Source: Acanthornis magna (Eukaryota > Chordata > Aves > Passeriformes > Acanthizidae). From it: DNA of 64,000 nucleotides. The notes under the pieces were generated by a model, which worked only from the letters and a program-made list of their open reading frames with translations, had not been told where the DNA came from and did no database searches. Below are positions 46,101 to 56,245 of this stretch, piece by piece. Position numbers and translations under genes: made by a program. Numbering within the stretch: position 1 is the first letter of the stretch; each line of letters begins with the position of its first letter. Where the stretch lies: assembly GCA_036785705.1 (NCBI GenBank), contig JAWUZG010000018.1, forward strand, positions 7,723,501-7,787,500, read 5' to 3'.

Positions 46101-48200
46101 TAGTTAATAAAAAAATTGTTGCAAACTTTGCCCTTTCCACATTTCCCTCACTGCGTCTTCAAATTCATTAATTTCTTTCACAAACTTTTAACTAAATTTG
46201 TCACATCAAGCATCACATCTTAACATACTTCCTAATATTTTTGCAGGGATCCTTAAACATTAACTTGGAAGAATTAATTATCCATAACAGGCCTGTTGAT
46301 TAGATGTTTTGTTAATTATGTTGTTCATTTTGTAACAGTTTCGGTTCAGCTCCTGATCGCTATCTATTCTTTGGCAGATTAATAATCTCTGAATCAGAGA
46401 AGCTCTGTGAAAAGATCACAGAAAACATCTCAGCTCTACAAACACTGAACATGAGCGGTCTCAGTTAAGGTCAATAGTCAGTCCAGGAAGGGAAGCTCTT
46501 ATTTCAGCTCTTTGCACAATACATACTCTGTAGGTAAACAGAAGTGTTCAGTTTAACAACACTAACAGATCTTAACCTTTACAAACATACATATTTATTT
46601 AATTGCTATGTTTAAATCAAAGATATATCCTATGAATAGCTTTTGCAAAGAAAGTGCGTGAAGATTTCCTTTGTTTCTTATTTGAATCACTAAGATGAAA
46701 GTGAGGGCTGAGGTAGTCATTTCACTCAAAGGAAATAAAACAAAGAAACCTCTATTTCATTGATAAGAAAGCAGAGCTCTGATCTCCCATGAGCTGTTAA
46801 CTTCAAAATATTTGACTGAACTACATAAAGAATAATCCCTGTAGTCACTGAGGTCTGTGATGTGGTTGGCTCTTATGTGATGCAGTTCTAAGGCTGGGAA
46901 AACAATTTCTACTTACTATGACATGTCTCACATGAAATTCTGATGTAAATGAAGGCCTGTCTTTCTGCAGAGAATAATTGCTTTTTCTCATATCTTTTAG
47001 GCTGAGTTTCCTCAAACTCAATGCACAGTAATAAAGAATAACCAGAACCCTGTTTTCCCTTGTCCCTAGAATCTCACTCATCTATAAAACAGAGAATAGT
47101 ATATTTAGGAAAATAAAGTTATCGTTATCCAGCAGGTTTAGATCTGCTTAAAACCAGTGCAAGTCAGAGAAAGTTTAGCTTTTGCCCTAATTGGTTTCTG
47201 TGAGTTAGTTTCTTCCCTTAGGATGACCTAAAATTTTTAAGGCTTACTGATAATTATTTAACCACACCCTACATTCTATTCTTTTTTAATTTCCTGGTTG
47301 CTCAACATAAAACTACAGAGGAAGTATCTGCAAGGCTTTTCTGTTGATAAATGCTGCACAACAGGTAAAGAATGCAAGTGTAAGTGAAAATTTCACACAT
47401 TTCTCAGAATCATTGTTTTCATGCAAAATATTGTGACCTCTGAGAGGAAAAGTCCCTTGGGTTTTTTTAATGTTAATCTGTATACAGCTAGAAGGACTCT
47501 AAACTTGAGTTTGTTAACAATAGTTAACAAAATACTGAAATTAGAGTTTTTTTCTCAATCTCCCTTATAATAATCTGAGTATTTATTGAGTATTTCTACA
47601 TTTAATCCCATTGTAAAGAAAAGCTATCCATAACAGCTGCCATATCAGACAGGTATTTCCACTTTGAAGTCAGCAGGATTTTTGCCTTAGTCAGAATGTT
47701 ACACCACAAGATTTTGTTTGAGAAAGCACAGGATTTGTAGCAACCACATGCATCATCTAATTAACCTAATGAATCATTACCCTTAGAAACAAATTTCAAT
47801 TTCAAAAGCCATGTTAATGCCTTAATCACTGAATACACCCCAGAAGATACAGTACCTGCATTTGTAGTATTCTTGATATTCACAGTATTCTTATAATTCT
47901 AAGGGTAATCTGCCAAGAAAATTGAGTAGTTTTGAGATTGTCCATGTGAATAAACAAGAAAGCCATGGTATTCTAACCGGTTTCAAGGTTGTGTTTGGAG
48001 AAACATGGTGATGTGACTTTGTATCTAGTTATGCAGAATTCGACTACAGAACGGAAACAATCTGTTTTACCATTTTATTAGTTCATTTAACTTTTACCGA
48101 ATTTGTCTTTTAAATATGTTTATTATTTCCAGTAATGAGTTGCAGTTTTGAGTGCTACAGGACTCCCGTGGCTCTCGAAACCTCGCAGAGCTTTGCATTT

Positions 48201-48345
48201 CACAGAATCACAGAATATTCCGCGTTGGGAGGGACCCACAAGGATCATCGAGTCCAACTCTTCAGTGAATTGGTCCCCACGGGGATCGAACCTACGAGCT
48301 CGGTGTTATTAGCCCCATGCTCTAACCATTTTGCACCTACACCAC
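48201..48345 (-). mobile_element. tRNA-Ile-derived SINE with CR1 tail (TguSINE1-like)
   Basis: Read on the minus strand, the head aligns with tRNA-Ile(AAT). It has an A box TGGTTAGAGCATGG (48315-48328), anticodon loop CTAATAA (48306-48312) and a B box GGTTCGATCCC (48282-48292). The tail is CR1-like (gagttggactcgatgatcc, then gggtccctcccaac) and ends in ATTCTGTGATTCTGTG at 48201-48216. This composite matches what I recall of TguSINE1 from zebra finch, a SINE mobilised by CR1. It is not a tRNA gene: the acceptor stem cannot pair and the 5' arm is diverged. It lies about 350 bases upstream of the TMEM128 ATG in opposite orientation. Confidence 0.88.
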
Positions 48346-48400
48346 TGCTCTGTGCCACTAAAATTAAGCTTTTCCTAACATCTGCCCTCGAGAACATCTA

Positions 48401-48464
48401 GTTGGCAGATGAGGAAAACATTTCCATGCTCGGTTTTTTTGTTGGCAGATGAGGAAAACATTTC
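48401..48464. repeat. 24-bp direct repeat with 40-bp period
   Basis: Two exact copies of a 24-mer starting gttggcagatgagg lie at 48401-48424 and 48441-48464, separated by 16 bases. They sit between the SINE and the TMEM128 CpG island. Confidence 0.95.
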
Positions 48465-48524
48465 AACACACAGAGTGTTTCTTCTTCTCCCTGAATCCTT
48501 TGGGCACAGCAGCCTTCACTGCGG

Positions 48525-48975
48525 CCCGTGGCTGCACACGGCGCTGTTCCCTGTCTCGGGGGCTCAGCGCGATTCCCGGAGCTGTTCGTGCACCCCGGAG
48601 CGGCGGCCCTCAGCCGGGCGCTGCCGCTGCCCTCACGCCGGGGCGGTCGCGGCCGCCGCGCTCCCGCCCCGCCGCGTCACTGCCGGAGCGGCCCAACATG
48701 GAGCTCGGCGGCGGCGGGGACGCGCTCCCGAGGTTACGGCGCCCGGGGCGGCGCGGGCCGGAGCCCCAGGAGCCGCAGCAGCCGCAGCCGCCTGCCCAGG
48801 GCGACGGGACGGCCGGTGGGTCGAGCCGGGGCGCGGGGAGCGGTGCCGGGCCCCGCCGGGCGGGCGCTGGGGCGGCGGCGGGGGCGCCTCGGGGGGAGCG
48901 GCGCGGAGCGCGGCCCCGCTGCCCTCAGGTGTCCGCTCCTGGCTGCGAGCGGCGTGTGGGAGACGCCAGCGGCTC
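48525..48975 (+). promoter_or_regulatory. TMEM128: CpG island, TMEM128 promoter and first exon
   Basis: A dense CpG segment with GC-box-like and CGG-rich blocks around the TMEM128 start codon. No TATA box was seen. The start site is not determined. Confidence 0.75.
48698..48815 (+). CDS. TMEM128: TMEM128 coding exon 1 (residues 1-40)
   Basis: [20 protein letters not shown] and a Pro/Gln-rich stretch; donor GGCCG|GTGGGT, phase 1. The single leftover G joins AA of the next exon to make Glu40. Confidence 0.85.
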
Positions 48976-51900
48976 GTAGACGCGGACTGCCTGATGCGCA
49001 TGAGGTGCTGGAACGCTCCAGGCCCAAGCTCTCTTAGGATGAGCAGGATTATAGGAAAAGAAAAATAAATCTGCCTGTAAGCTCCAGCAGAGCTGTCGGT
49101 ACGCTTGGCCGGTGGCGGTGTGTGTGGAGGAGTCGGCACATGTAGCACTGCTGGAGGCACACAGGCCACCAGGAACTCCTGGTGACAAATTTCAGAGTGT
49201 GAGACATCAAAACCACCTCTGACACCTTTTTTGACAGTGTGACGTGGTTACTGTCGTGCACAAAAAAAGGCTTTTTCATCTGCTCTCTCTGTTGTCTCGC
49301 TCTCCCTAAAAGAATCTATAGTGATGAGGGGAAAAAGAGAAGGTACTTTCCTGCACAATGGTCGTAGTACTTTACCTGCTGAAGGTGTGCGGTGTAAGTC
49401 GAGCTATCTCCCAAAACTGGAGCTGAAAACTTGTGAATTATCTGCAGTTGAGAAGAAGAAAATTATTTGTGCCAGAAATCGTTTTGCAAATACTAAAATT
49501 CATAGAGACAGGTACAAATAAATTAGTAATTGGAGTTAATAACCTGTAATTCTATATGCTATATTAATAAAAATGCTTTAATAACACCAGGAGTTTTTAA
49601 TAAGTTAAACAACCCTTACGAAATCTAGTCAGCTGTTTCCTAAAAGGGTGCACAGGCATCAGTATTGTGCTAATTCTTACTACTTTATCTTTTTATCAAA
49701 GGATACCTTGCTTAGTCTATTACATTTCGGTAAATGTTCAGAGCTTTTTAGGATATTTGTAGTATAAAGTGTATTGTGATGATTATAATAATCTCCCAAG
49801 ATAAATAAGTTTAAAAGATAAAGCATCATGCTTTATGTAACTGTAATCATACTTTGTTTAATGACTGGCTTTAGTGCTATAATTATGTTCTTATTTACAG
49901 AAGAGTCTACAGCTGTAGAGAAGACGATGAGGCCTCTTACCAGACTGAATATTCATTCTGCATTCTGGATTTTGGCATCAATAGCTGTGACATACTACTT
50001 TGACTTTTTTAAAAATATCAAAGAAACTATTCAAGCAGATAGGTAAGGTATCTTTTCTTACAAAAAAGTTGTGCTTTAGTCTTACAATCATACTCAGCTT
50101 GTTCCATCTGATAACTGTATTTTAAATAATGGATAAACAAGATCTGCAATAGGAATAGAGAAACCTGGGACTGTTCAGACTGGAGAAGAGAAGGCTCAGA
50201 GGCATCTTGTCAATGCATGTAAATATGTGAAGGGAGGATGCAAATGAGACAGAGCCAGGCTCTTCCCAGTGGTGCCCAGTGACAGGACCAGAGGCAGCTG
50301 GCACAAACTGAAACCTGGGGGTTCCCTCTGAACCTTTTTCACTGTGAGAGTGACTGAGCACTGAACAGCTTGCCCAAGTAGGTTGTAGAGCTTCCATCTT
50401 TGGAAAGCCACCTGGACATGATTCTGGGCAACTGGAAGTAGCTGAGCTTGCTTGAGAGGAAGGTTGGAACAGATGACCACCTAAGCTGATATTATCAAAC
50501 TAATTTTTGAGTAAATGCAATGCTTAAAGTTTGCTCTAATTGTTTTTTTGTTTTTTTTTCTATAAACTCTTGAGCCATCTTGGTACATACAAAATTTGTT
50601 CTGATACCAGACATTTTAATACTGTACCTTCAAGTTTTCACTTAAGCCCAAGAAATAGCTGCCTGTTTTGTTGAAAGTGTTGGGGGTTTGATTTTATTTT
50701 AATAAAAATCCCCTGAAATTAATCTTTAAATGTCAAACAGAAGTTCATTTCTTTAGAAGTGCTCTAGATGACTTTGATTAGGTTAGCAAAAGATTAATCA
50801 AATAATTTCTATGAAGTAATTTCTATTTCTAGTCATTTTCTATTAAGTTATTTTCAATGGGACTGATGTGTGTTAAATATTTTTAGACAGTTTCTGCTGG
50901 AAGTGCTTTTAAAACTCTCATTGCTGTTGTCATTGTTATATCAGTACATGGAAGCTGCACAAGGCCTTGCTCTGTTCTGCGAGGTTCTCTGGAGCTGCTC
51001 TCTCAGGCTAGTTGTGCCCTTCATACAGCTGAGTGTGAAGGCAAAACTAGTGACTCCAGGATGTAATCAAAATTTGGGGTGTCAGGACCCTGTCTTCCTG
51101 CACTGCTTGTCTAGGTAGACCGTGGCAGCAGTTCTTTTAGTGCAGAATTCTCAGTTGGTAGTACCAAGGTTCCAAAGTAGCATATTATGTGTGCTGCACC
51201 ATTCCAGAGCAGATGTTGCCTGACTAGGAAGATCCTTGATTACCCTTTGTAATTTAGTAATCAAGTTATGGTATTAAGAATTCACTTGTCAAAATTTTTG
51301 TTTGTGAAATACACATTCAGATAAGTACAAGTCTTTATTAAAGTGCATCTTCCACTCAAGCTGTCTTTCCCATCCTAGTCTTGAAGTATGTCCTCAAAGA
51401 GGCTCAAAAGTGTGTCTTCCTAAATAATCGCATGCCCTGTGTTTTTATGATTCTGAGTTTAAAATTCTGAATGTCTGCATGGTTTTCTCAGCAGCTATAA
51501 AGAAAAATCTTCATGCTTCTTGTCTGTTAAATTTGAGAGGCCACAAACTGAAATCATATTAAAGCTTTCTGCAGAATTTCTGTTGCACAAAGATCACCAG
51601 TCTAATTTATAGTGAGAAGCACAGTTGCAGTGGAACCTATTTTATTTCATTAGTGACAAAGTATTTTTGGTGTGGTAGTATAGTAGATTCATGACAAGAT
51701 CTGTCACATTGCATTTCCAAAATTCTTGAGGGGAGAATAAATGAAAGCAATGTTTCATTGCGAAATTGAACTCAGTTCATATTAGACAGCTTTGAAGGGC
51801 AAAAAGTGTTTTGTGAAAGTATTTTAAGGTAAAATCTATGGGAACTCTAGGCCACAATCTGTGTATTTAACAGATACTGTCTGTTCTCTTTGTAGACTGA

Positions 51901-53294
51901 AGATCACTGTGCAAACTGCAATGTGACTGTGCTACACATGGTTTAATGTGCTTTTCTTCCTGCAGTTGGTGGCTTGCTGGTGGCACTTGTTTATTGGTTG
52001 CCTGTTTATCTGTTGCCTTTTACTGCATACTGTATCTTGAGTGGTACTGTGGAATTCCGGACTATGATGAGCAGTACCCAGCACTGATTCCTGTCACAAC
52101 AGCTACCTTCATAGCAGCAGCAATTTGGTAAGTTCAAATACTGTGTGCAAACTGCTGCTAAACATGTGCAAGTCTGTGTTGATGGGCTCGTTTTATAAGA
52201 AGTATAATTTCTGTAATTCTATTACGTGTATTGGTGACAATACCAGTTCTATGTAGCATAATTTCTTGCACTTTCAATTTTCATCCATAAAGCAAGACTT
52301 GCAACAATTGAAGCTTTTTTGAAGTATATTTAAGTGTACTTTGAGATGTACTGTATCTTTTCTATCTCTAAAATTTAGGGGGAAACCAAAGTCATTAGCT
52401 TTGTTAGTGTAGATTTCTCACCTCCGGCAACTCCTTGTGCAGTTTACAAATTAAAACAAAGGTGCATTCTCTGTCTGAGAAAAAATTCAGCTTGATCTGT
52501 TTCTGTCAGAGTTCTTCATTATCAATCATAACAAATATATAGAAAGTGTTAGACTTCTGACTATTGTTATATGAGCTCTAAGCGTTTATATTTTGTCTGA
52601 GCATGGTACATTTAGCAAGAGCTGCTTTACTTATGAGGTTATATGAGTCAGAACTGAGAAAATATGCATGTGAATGAAGAAAATTATATACATTGTGCCA
52701 GTATATTTATTTGCTCTCTGCATGAAAGTTGATTTCTTCTTGTTTAGCTGTTGTATTGGAGTATCAGTCATTACTTGTTGCAATGGTGAAAAAAAAAGGA
52801 AGATTGAAGAAAATAAAGGTTCCCCATTGTTTATAATTAGTCAAATCTGTAATTCTTATAATTCAGTTGTAAGATAGGTTGTTCTTCCCCCTCTCTCTTC
52901 AGTTAACTGAAATCTGTCTGGATGAAAGTTCAGATTAAAGCTTCTCTCAGCTGCCATGTATGCTCATGGAAAAATCAGAGTAGGTCATTTTCAGGGGCTT
53001 CAGATACAGATTTTCTTAAAGTAGAAGGTATCTTTACCCTTTACCCTTGATGGCTTTTGTTTTCAGAAATAAATATATTTCCAGGATAAATAATTTAATC
53101 TTATTTCCTCTTGTGACATGTTTTCTTTTGTATGCCTGGTGTTTCCATAATATAACAACTGATTTTACCAAATACTTTCTGCTTTTATTTCCAGTTTCAA
53201 TGTTGCCTTATGGCCTGTCTGGTCATTTTTGACACCTGTGTTGCTCTTCATTCAGTTCATGGGTGTTGTGATGCTTGTGTCACTCCTGGGATAA
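48698..53294 (+). CDS. TMEM128: TMEM128, four-pass transmembrane protein
   Basis: Coding exons: 48698-48815, 49901-50042, 51966-52127, 53195-53294. All junctions are GT/AG with consistent phases (1, 2, 2), giving 173 residues (human 165 as I recall). The N-terminal 40 residues are Gly/Pro/Arg/Gln-rich and diverged. From residue 40 the match to the family is clear: [47 protein letters not shown]. Predicted membrane segments are about 58-76, 88-111, 126-147 and 152-172. The protein ends [10 protein letters not shown]. Family knowledge: a small conserved multi-pass membrane protein whose molecular function is poorly defined. The start at 48698 has a strong Kozak context (aacATGg). An in-frame ATG at 48449 exists but lies upstream of the CpG island. 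Confidence 0.93.
48816..49900 (+). other. TMEM128: TMEM128 intron 1
   Basis: GC-rich at its start, AT-rich later. The 66-codon frame at 49321-49521 shows no recognisable content. Confidence 0.7.
49901..50042 (+). CDS. TMEM128: TMEM128 coding exon 2 (residues 40-87)
   Basis: Acceptor ttatttacag|AAGAG, donor GATAG|GTAAGG. It encodes the conserved ESTAVEK...[12 protein letters not shown] block and membrane segment 1. Confidence 0.95.
50043..51965 (+). other. TMEM128: TMEM128 intron 2 with CR1 fragment
   Basis: It holds a plus-oriented CR1 remnant (50145-50490); the rest is unremarkable. Confidence 0.7.
50145..50490 (+). mobile_element. CR1 LINE 3' fragment (plus orientation)
   Basis: Ordered CR1 landmarks: cagactggagaagagaaggctcaga, gacagagccaggctcttcccagtggtgcccagtgacagga, a heavily changed middle, then ggttggaacagatgacc near the end. 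It lacks the terminal octamer repeats and sits in sense with TMEM128. Confidence 0.88.
51966..52127 (+). CDS. TMEM128: TMEM128 coding exon 3 (residues 87-141)
   Basis: Acceptor ttcctgcag|TTGG, donor ATTTG|GTAAGT. It encodes membrane segment 2 and most of 3, with the LEWYCGI and YPALIP motifs. Confidence 0.95.
52128..53194 (+). other. TMEM128: TMEM128 intron 3, nothing recognised
   Basis: AT-rich intron with no recognised element. Confidence 0.6.
53195..53294 (+). CDS. TMEM128: TMEM128 last coding exon (residues 141-173)
   Basis: Acceptor tatttccag|TTTCAA, stop TAA at 53292-53294. It encodes the end of segment 3 and segment 4. Confidence 0.95.
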
Positions 53295-54775
53295 GCCCTT
53301 CAGGTAAATAATAGAATTTTTAAGCACATAAAAGTATTGGTCTTGTTGTGGGAACTGCTTTGTTAGACGTTTAGGGATTGGGAGGCCATTTAGGCATTCA
53401 TTCTCTGTTTTGTGTACATTCGTAGAATTTTGACATTTTGTGGCACACAGAGTAATCAGAGAACATGCAATTATCCAAAGGGGAAAAGTATCCTTTTCAC
53501 TTTTCTAAGATTTCATTCTAGACAGCGAAAAGAAACATTAGTGGGAATGGATGGTTTGGGGACATATAGGCCAAAAACCTGCAGCTTTTACCTAGACTGG
53601 GAGAACTTCTTAGCAAAGCTGCTTGACCTGATAATAAAGAGGAGAAGATACCAACATCCATGTGGAAGTGCCTCTCTATTTTTTTTTAATTCAAAATCTT
53701 TGTTGTGTTTTTGTCTTCAAGTGTGCTGTTTTCATTTTCTGTGATGAACAGTCCAGACCAACCTGCTATCTGGAAAATTGCCACATATCAGAAGTTCTTT
53801 GTTCTTTCTAAAAAGAACTTTTCAAAGGCAAACCCATCTGTTTTGTTGACTTGAAAAATGCATTGTCAATAACTGCCACATTGAAAGTGGGTTCCCACAT
53901 CTTTTGTTAGGATATACTTATCAAATGAATCCTGTGAAATGTAAAAAGCTAAGGAAGACATCAAAGACCTCTCAGTAAATAGGGTAAAGGATGTCCCCTG
54001 TATCACAGGTGTCTCATATCATCCAGGGAAGCTACTCCTTCAGAAGGTCTTGTTCGTTGTACTTCTCAAGGGAATGAGGAGGAAGCCTGTTTGGCTTTGC
54101 TTGCTGTCACAAACCCTTTCTGGTGAGGAGATGCCTCAGCATTTTTATGAGTGAAGCAAGGAGATGACTGTGTTGGATTTAGAGTGTAGCCTCTTGTACT
54201 GACAGAGTTGTAGGCAAAAAGTGCTTAATGGCTGGGATGGTGAAACTCAGAATTTTAAAAAAATTTTTTTTTGGGCATAACAAACTGAACCAATGTTGCA
54301 TTTTCCCATCTGTTTTCCAGATATGAAGAAACCTGACTTTCAAGGAGGTAATTAACTTAGGGCCAAGTAATTACTTGATGTTGCAAAATCATTATTGAGT
54401 TAATACAAGATACAGCCTGTGCAGTATATAGAACCTTCAAAGATTTTTGTTAAATTGGGGTTGTATTTTCTTTTTTTTCAGCTTCATGTGAAGGACTCAA
54501 GTAACTAATCCTGCAAAGTGTATGTCACTTTTGTTACATTCCAGTACTTCTATTGTTTCTAATACTGCTTGTTTGCTCTGATACAGTAATTCTTAATCTA
54601 CTTGATTTATAAATCGATGGACATAACTGTAGGAAAAAGCAACTGATTAGTGAATAATTGAAAGATAAATAGGTTTTACATCTCCTAGTAACATGAGGCC
54701 TTTCATTTTGTAAAGCTTTGTAAAGCTTCTATTTATATTTGAATATTAAGCACATGGGTAGTAAGTAATAGCAAC

Positions 54776-54875
54776 ATAGAATAGTTAGTGTTGGAAGGGA
54801 CCTTTAAATACTATCTCTGGGGGCCTCAGAGATCACCTAGTCCAACTTCCTGCTCAAATCATGTTGTTTAATTTG
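54776..54875 (-). mobile_element. CR1 LINE 3' end fragment (minus orientation)
   Basis: Reverse-oriented tail: acatagaatagttagtgttggaagggacc, then gatcacctagtccaacttcctgctc. Only about 100 bases remain, with a small internal insertion. Confidence 0.8.
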
Positions 54876-55464
54876 GAAGTAATTGATATTTAAATCAAAT
54901 GTTGTGGGGTTTTAATACTATATTCTTTCCATTTGAATTGACAGGTAAAATACTGTTATCTGGAGCCTGTGTTTGTACTTGTAAACTTCCTTATAGGAGA
55001 CATTTCTTGATCTGTTAACTTTCTAATGTTATATGTGTTACCATATAGGAAATACTTTATTACCTAATACCTTGAATTCAAATGTGCTAATGTTAAAAAA
55101 ATTTAAAAAAAAACACCAAAGTATGGATAAGGGTAAGGGTAAGCTGGTTGACATTTGGCAGTGCCATCAATGAAATAAATAGATTCTACTTGTGCTCATA
55201 CGGTTTGTCCACAACCAAAGGTGGATAATCAAGCTGTGAATAACCAACAATACAATGAACAATATTAACACTACACAGGAAATTTGGAGCACATAATAAA
55301 TTCTTTTGATGTATGCACTGTTTTTGAGTATTCAGGTTGTTTTTTCTACTGTAAATTAACTTTTCATTCTTGGCAGTGCCTGTTATTGAAGTTGCCATTT
55401 TACTTCCTCTGCAATGAAGAGGCTGATATTAACTTAAAAGCTACTAGTTATACTCAGTTGGGAA

Positions 55465-55470
55465 AATAAA
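55465..55470 (+). terminator. TMEM128: Candidate TMEM128 poly(A) signal
   Basis: AATAAA in gggaaAATAAAatagc followed by T-rich sequence. Choice among the three downstream hexamers needs transcript data. Confidence 0.3.
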
Positions 55471-56223
55471 ATAGCATTTTATTTTTATGAGGTGTCTGTT
55501 CATGTTGACTGAGATAACTTAAGTGTCTGAAGACATGGGCACCATCTAGTCTTAGACCACTTTATGTAAATCCTTGTGTAAATACATTCTCACCCATGCC
55601 TTTTGGAAAATAGGAGAATGTGGAAATTGGGTACTGACACTTGTTAAAATCTACTCCTTGTGTCTGTTGCTTAAAGTTTGGACTGTCAGAGAAGAAGAAC
55701 TGTGTTCTTCATTCTGACTTCCAAATTCACACCATTGCTGAACGCATGGAATGTTTAGTATTGAAAAAGGTACATATTGTCTTTGGCTGTTACTGTTCCA
55801 TTACAGGAAAAAGTTGCATCCTAACAGCATGTGATACAAAGGATCAGACAAACCAAAATAAAGTGCATTCAGCACTACTTAAAGTAGTTTGTAGAGTGAG
55901 TTAACAGCTTGATTTGTTTAAATGTAATATTTAAGTTTGCCAAAACCAGTCGTGCTTCACATCTTTAAAGTGCAAGTTGCTCATCTTCAGGTCTTCTTCT
56001 TTTAAAAAGTTTTAACAATTTTATGTCAGCATACACAGGTACATTTGAGTAACTTTGTTTATTATAATATTTAAAATGCAGTATTTCTCAGGGATGATTA
56101 TAATAGCTGTGTTTTTATTTGTCAACTATATAAATGCTCTAGGTGTTTTAAGTTGCCTTGTGATCTTGAATTAAAATTACTATTTGCTACATGATTTTTC
56201 AAATTCATTCTTCTGAACATCTT

Positions 56224-56229
56224 AATAAA
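56224..56229 (+). terminator. TMEM128: Candidate distal TMEM128 poly(A) signal
   Basis: AATAAA in catcttAATAAActttg followed by a GT/T-rich stretch (attgttgttcagtttttaattg), the most canonical downstream element of the three. Confidence 0.35.
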
Positions 56230-56245
56230 CTTTGTAAAAAAGTGA

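Larger units (their letters stand above)
39601..48200. other. Intergenic region between LYAR and TMEM128
   Basis: 8.6 kb of mostly AT-rich sequence. No known gene was recognised. A speculative minus-strand gene model occupies 40.5-43.1 kb and is described separately. The remaining frames (for example 43089-43418, 44088-44423) have no domain and occur at background density. Confidence 0.5.
53295..56245 (+). other. TMEM128: TMEM128 3' UTR and downstream region (extent uncertain)
   Basis: A possible 3' UTR intron begins 9 bases after the stop (CTTCAG|GTAAAT at 53303/53304), with a good acceptor at about 54481 (tttttttcag|CTTCATG). Poly(A) hexamers occur at 55465-55470, 55857-55862 and 56224-56229, so the transcript could end at any of them. 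A worn CR1 piece lies at 54776-54875. No coding content was recognised. Confidence 0.4.

Noticed and set aside
47070..47100. MIR-like SINE tail (ctcatctataaaacagagaatag)
   Set aside because: Only about 25 bases resemble MIR and the preceding MIR core is absent, so chance is more likely.
48272..48344. tRNA-Ile gene on the minus strand
   Set aside because: The boxes and anticodon loop are present, but the 5' arm is diverged and the acceptor stem cannot form. A CR1 tail follows, so it is a SINE head.
48449..48697. Longer TMEM128 N-terminus from the in-frame ATG at 48449
   Set aside because: That ATG lies upstream of the CpG island within a local duplication. The ATG at 48698 has a strong context and gives a family-like length.
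48409..49188. Several 76-219 codon frames around TMEM128 exon 1
   Set aside because: GC-driven shadows; only the 48698-48815 segment joins in phase with the conserved exons.
55128..55145. Telomere-like GGGTAA repeats
   Set aside because: Only two to three units of GGGTAA/GGATAA, which does not match the vertebrate TTAGGG unit in an array.
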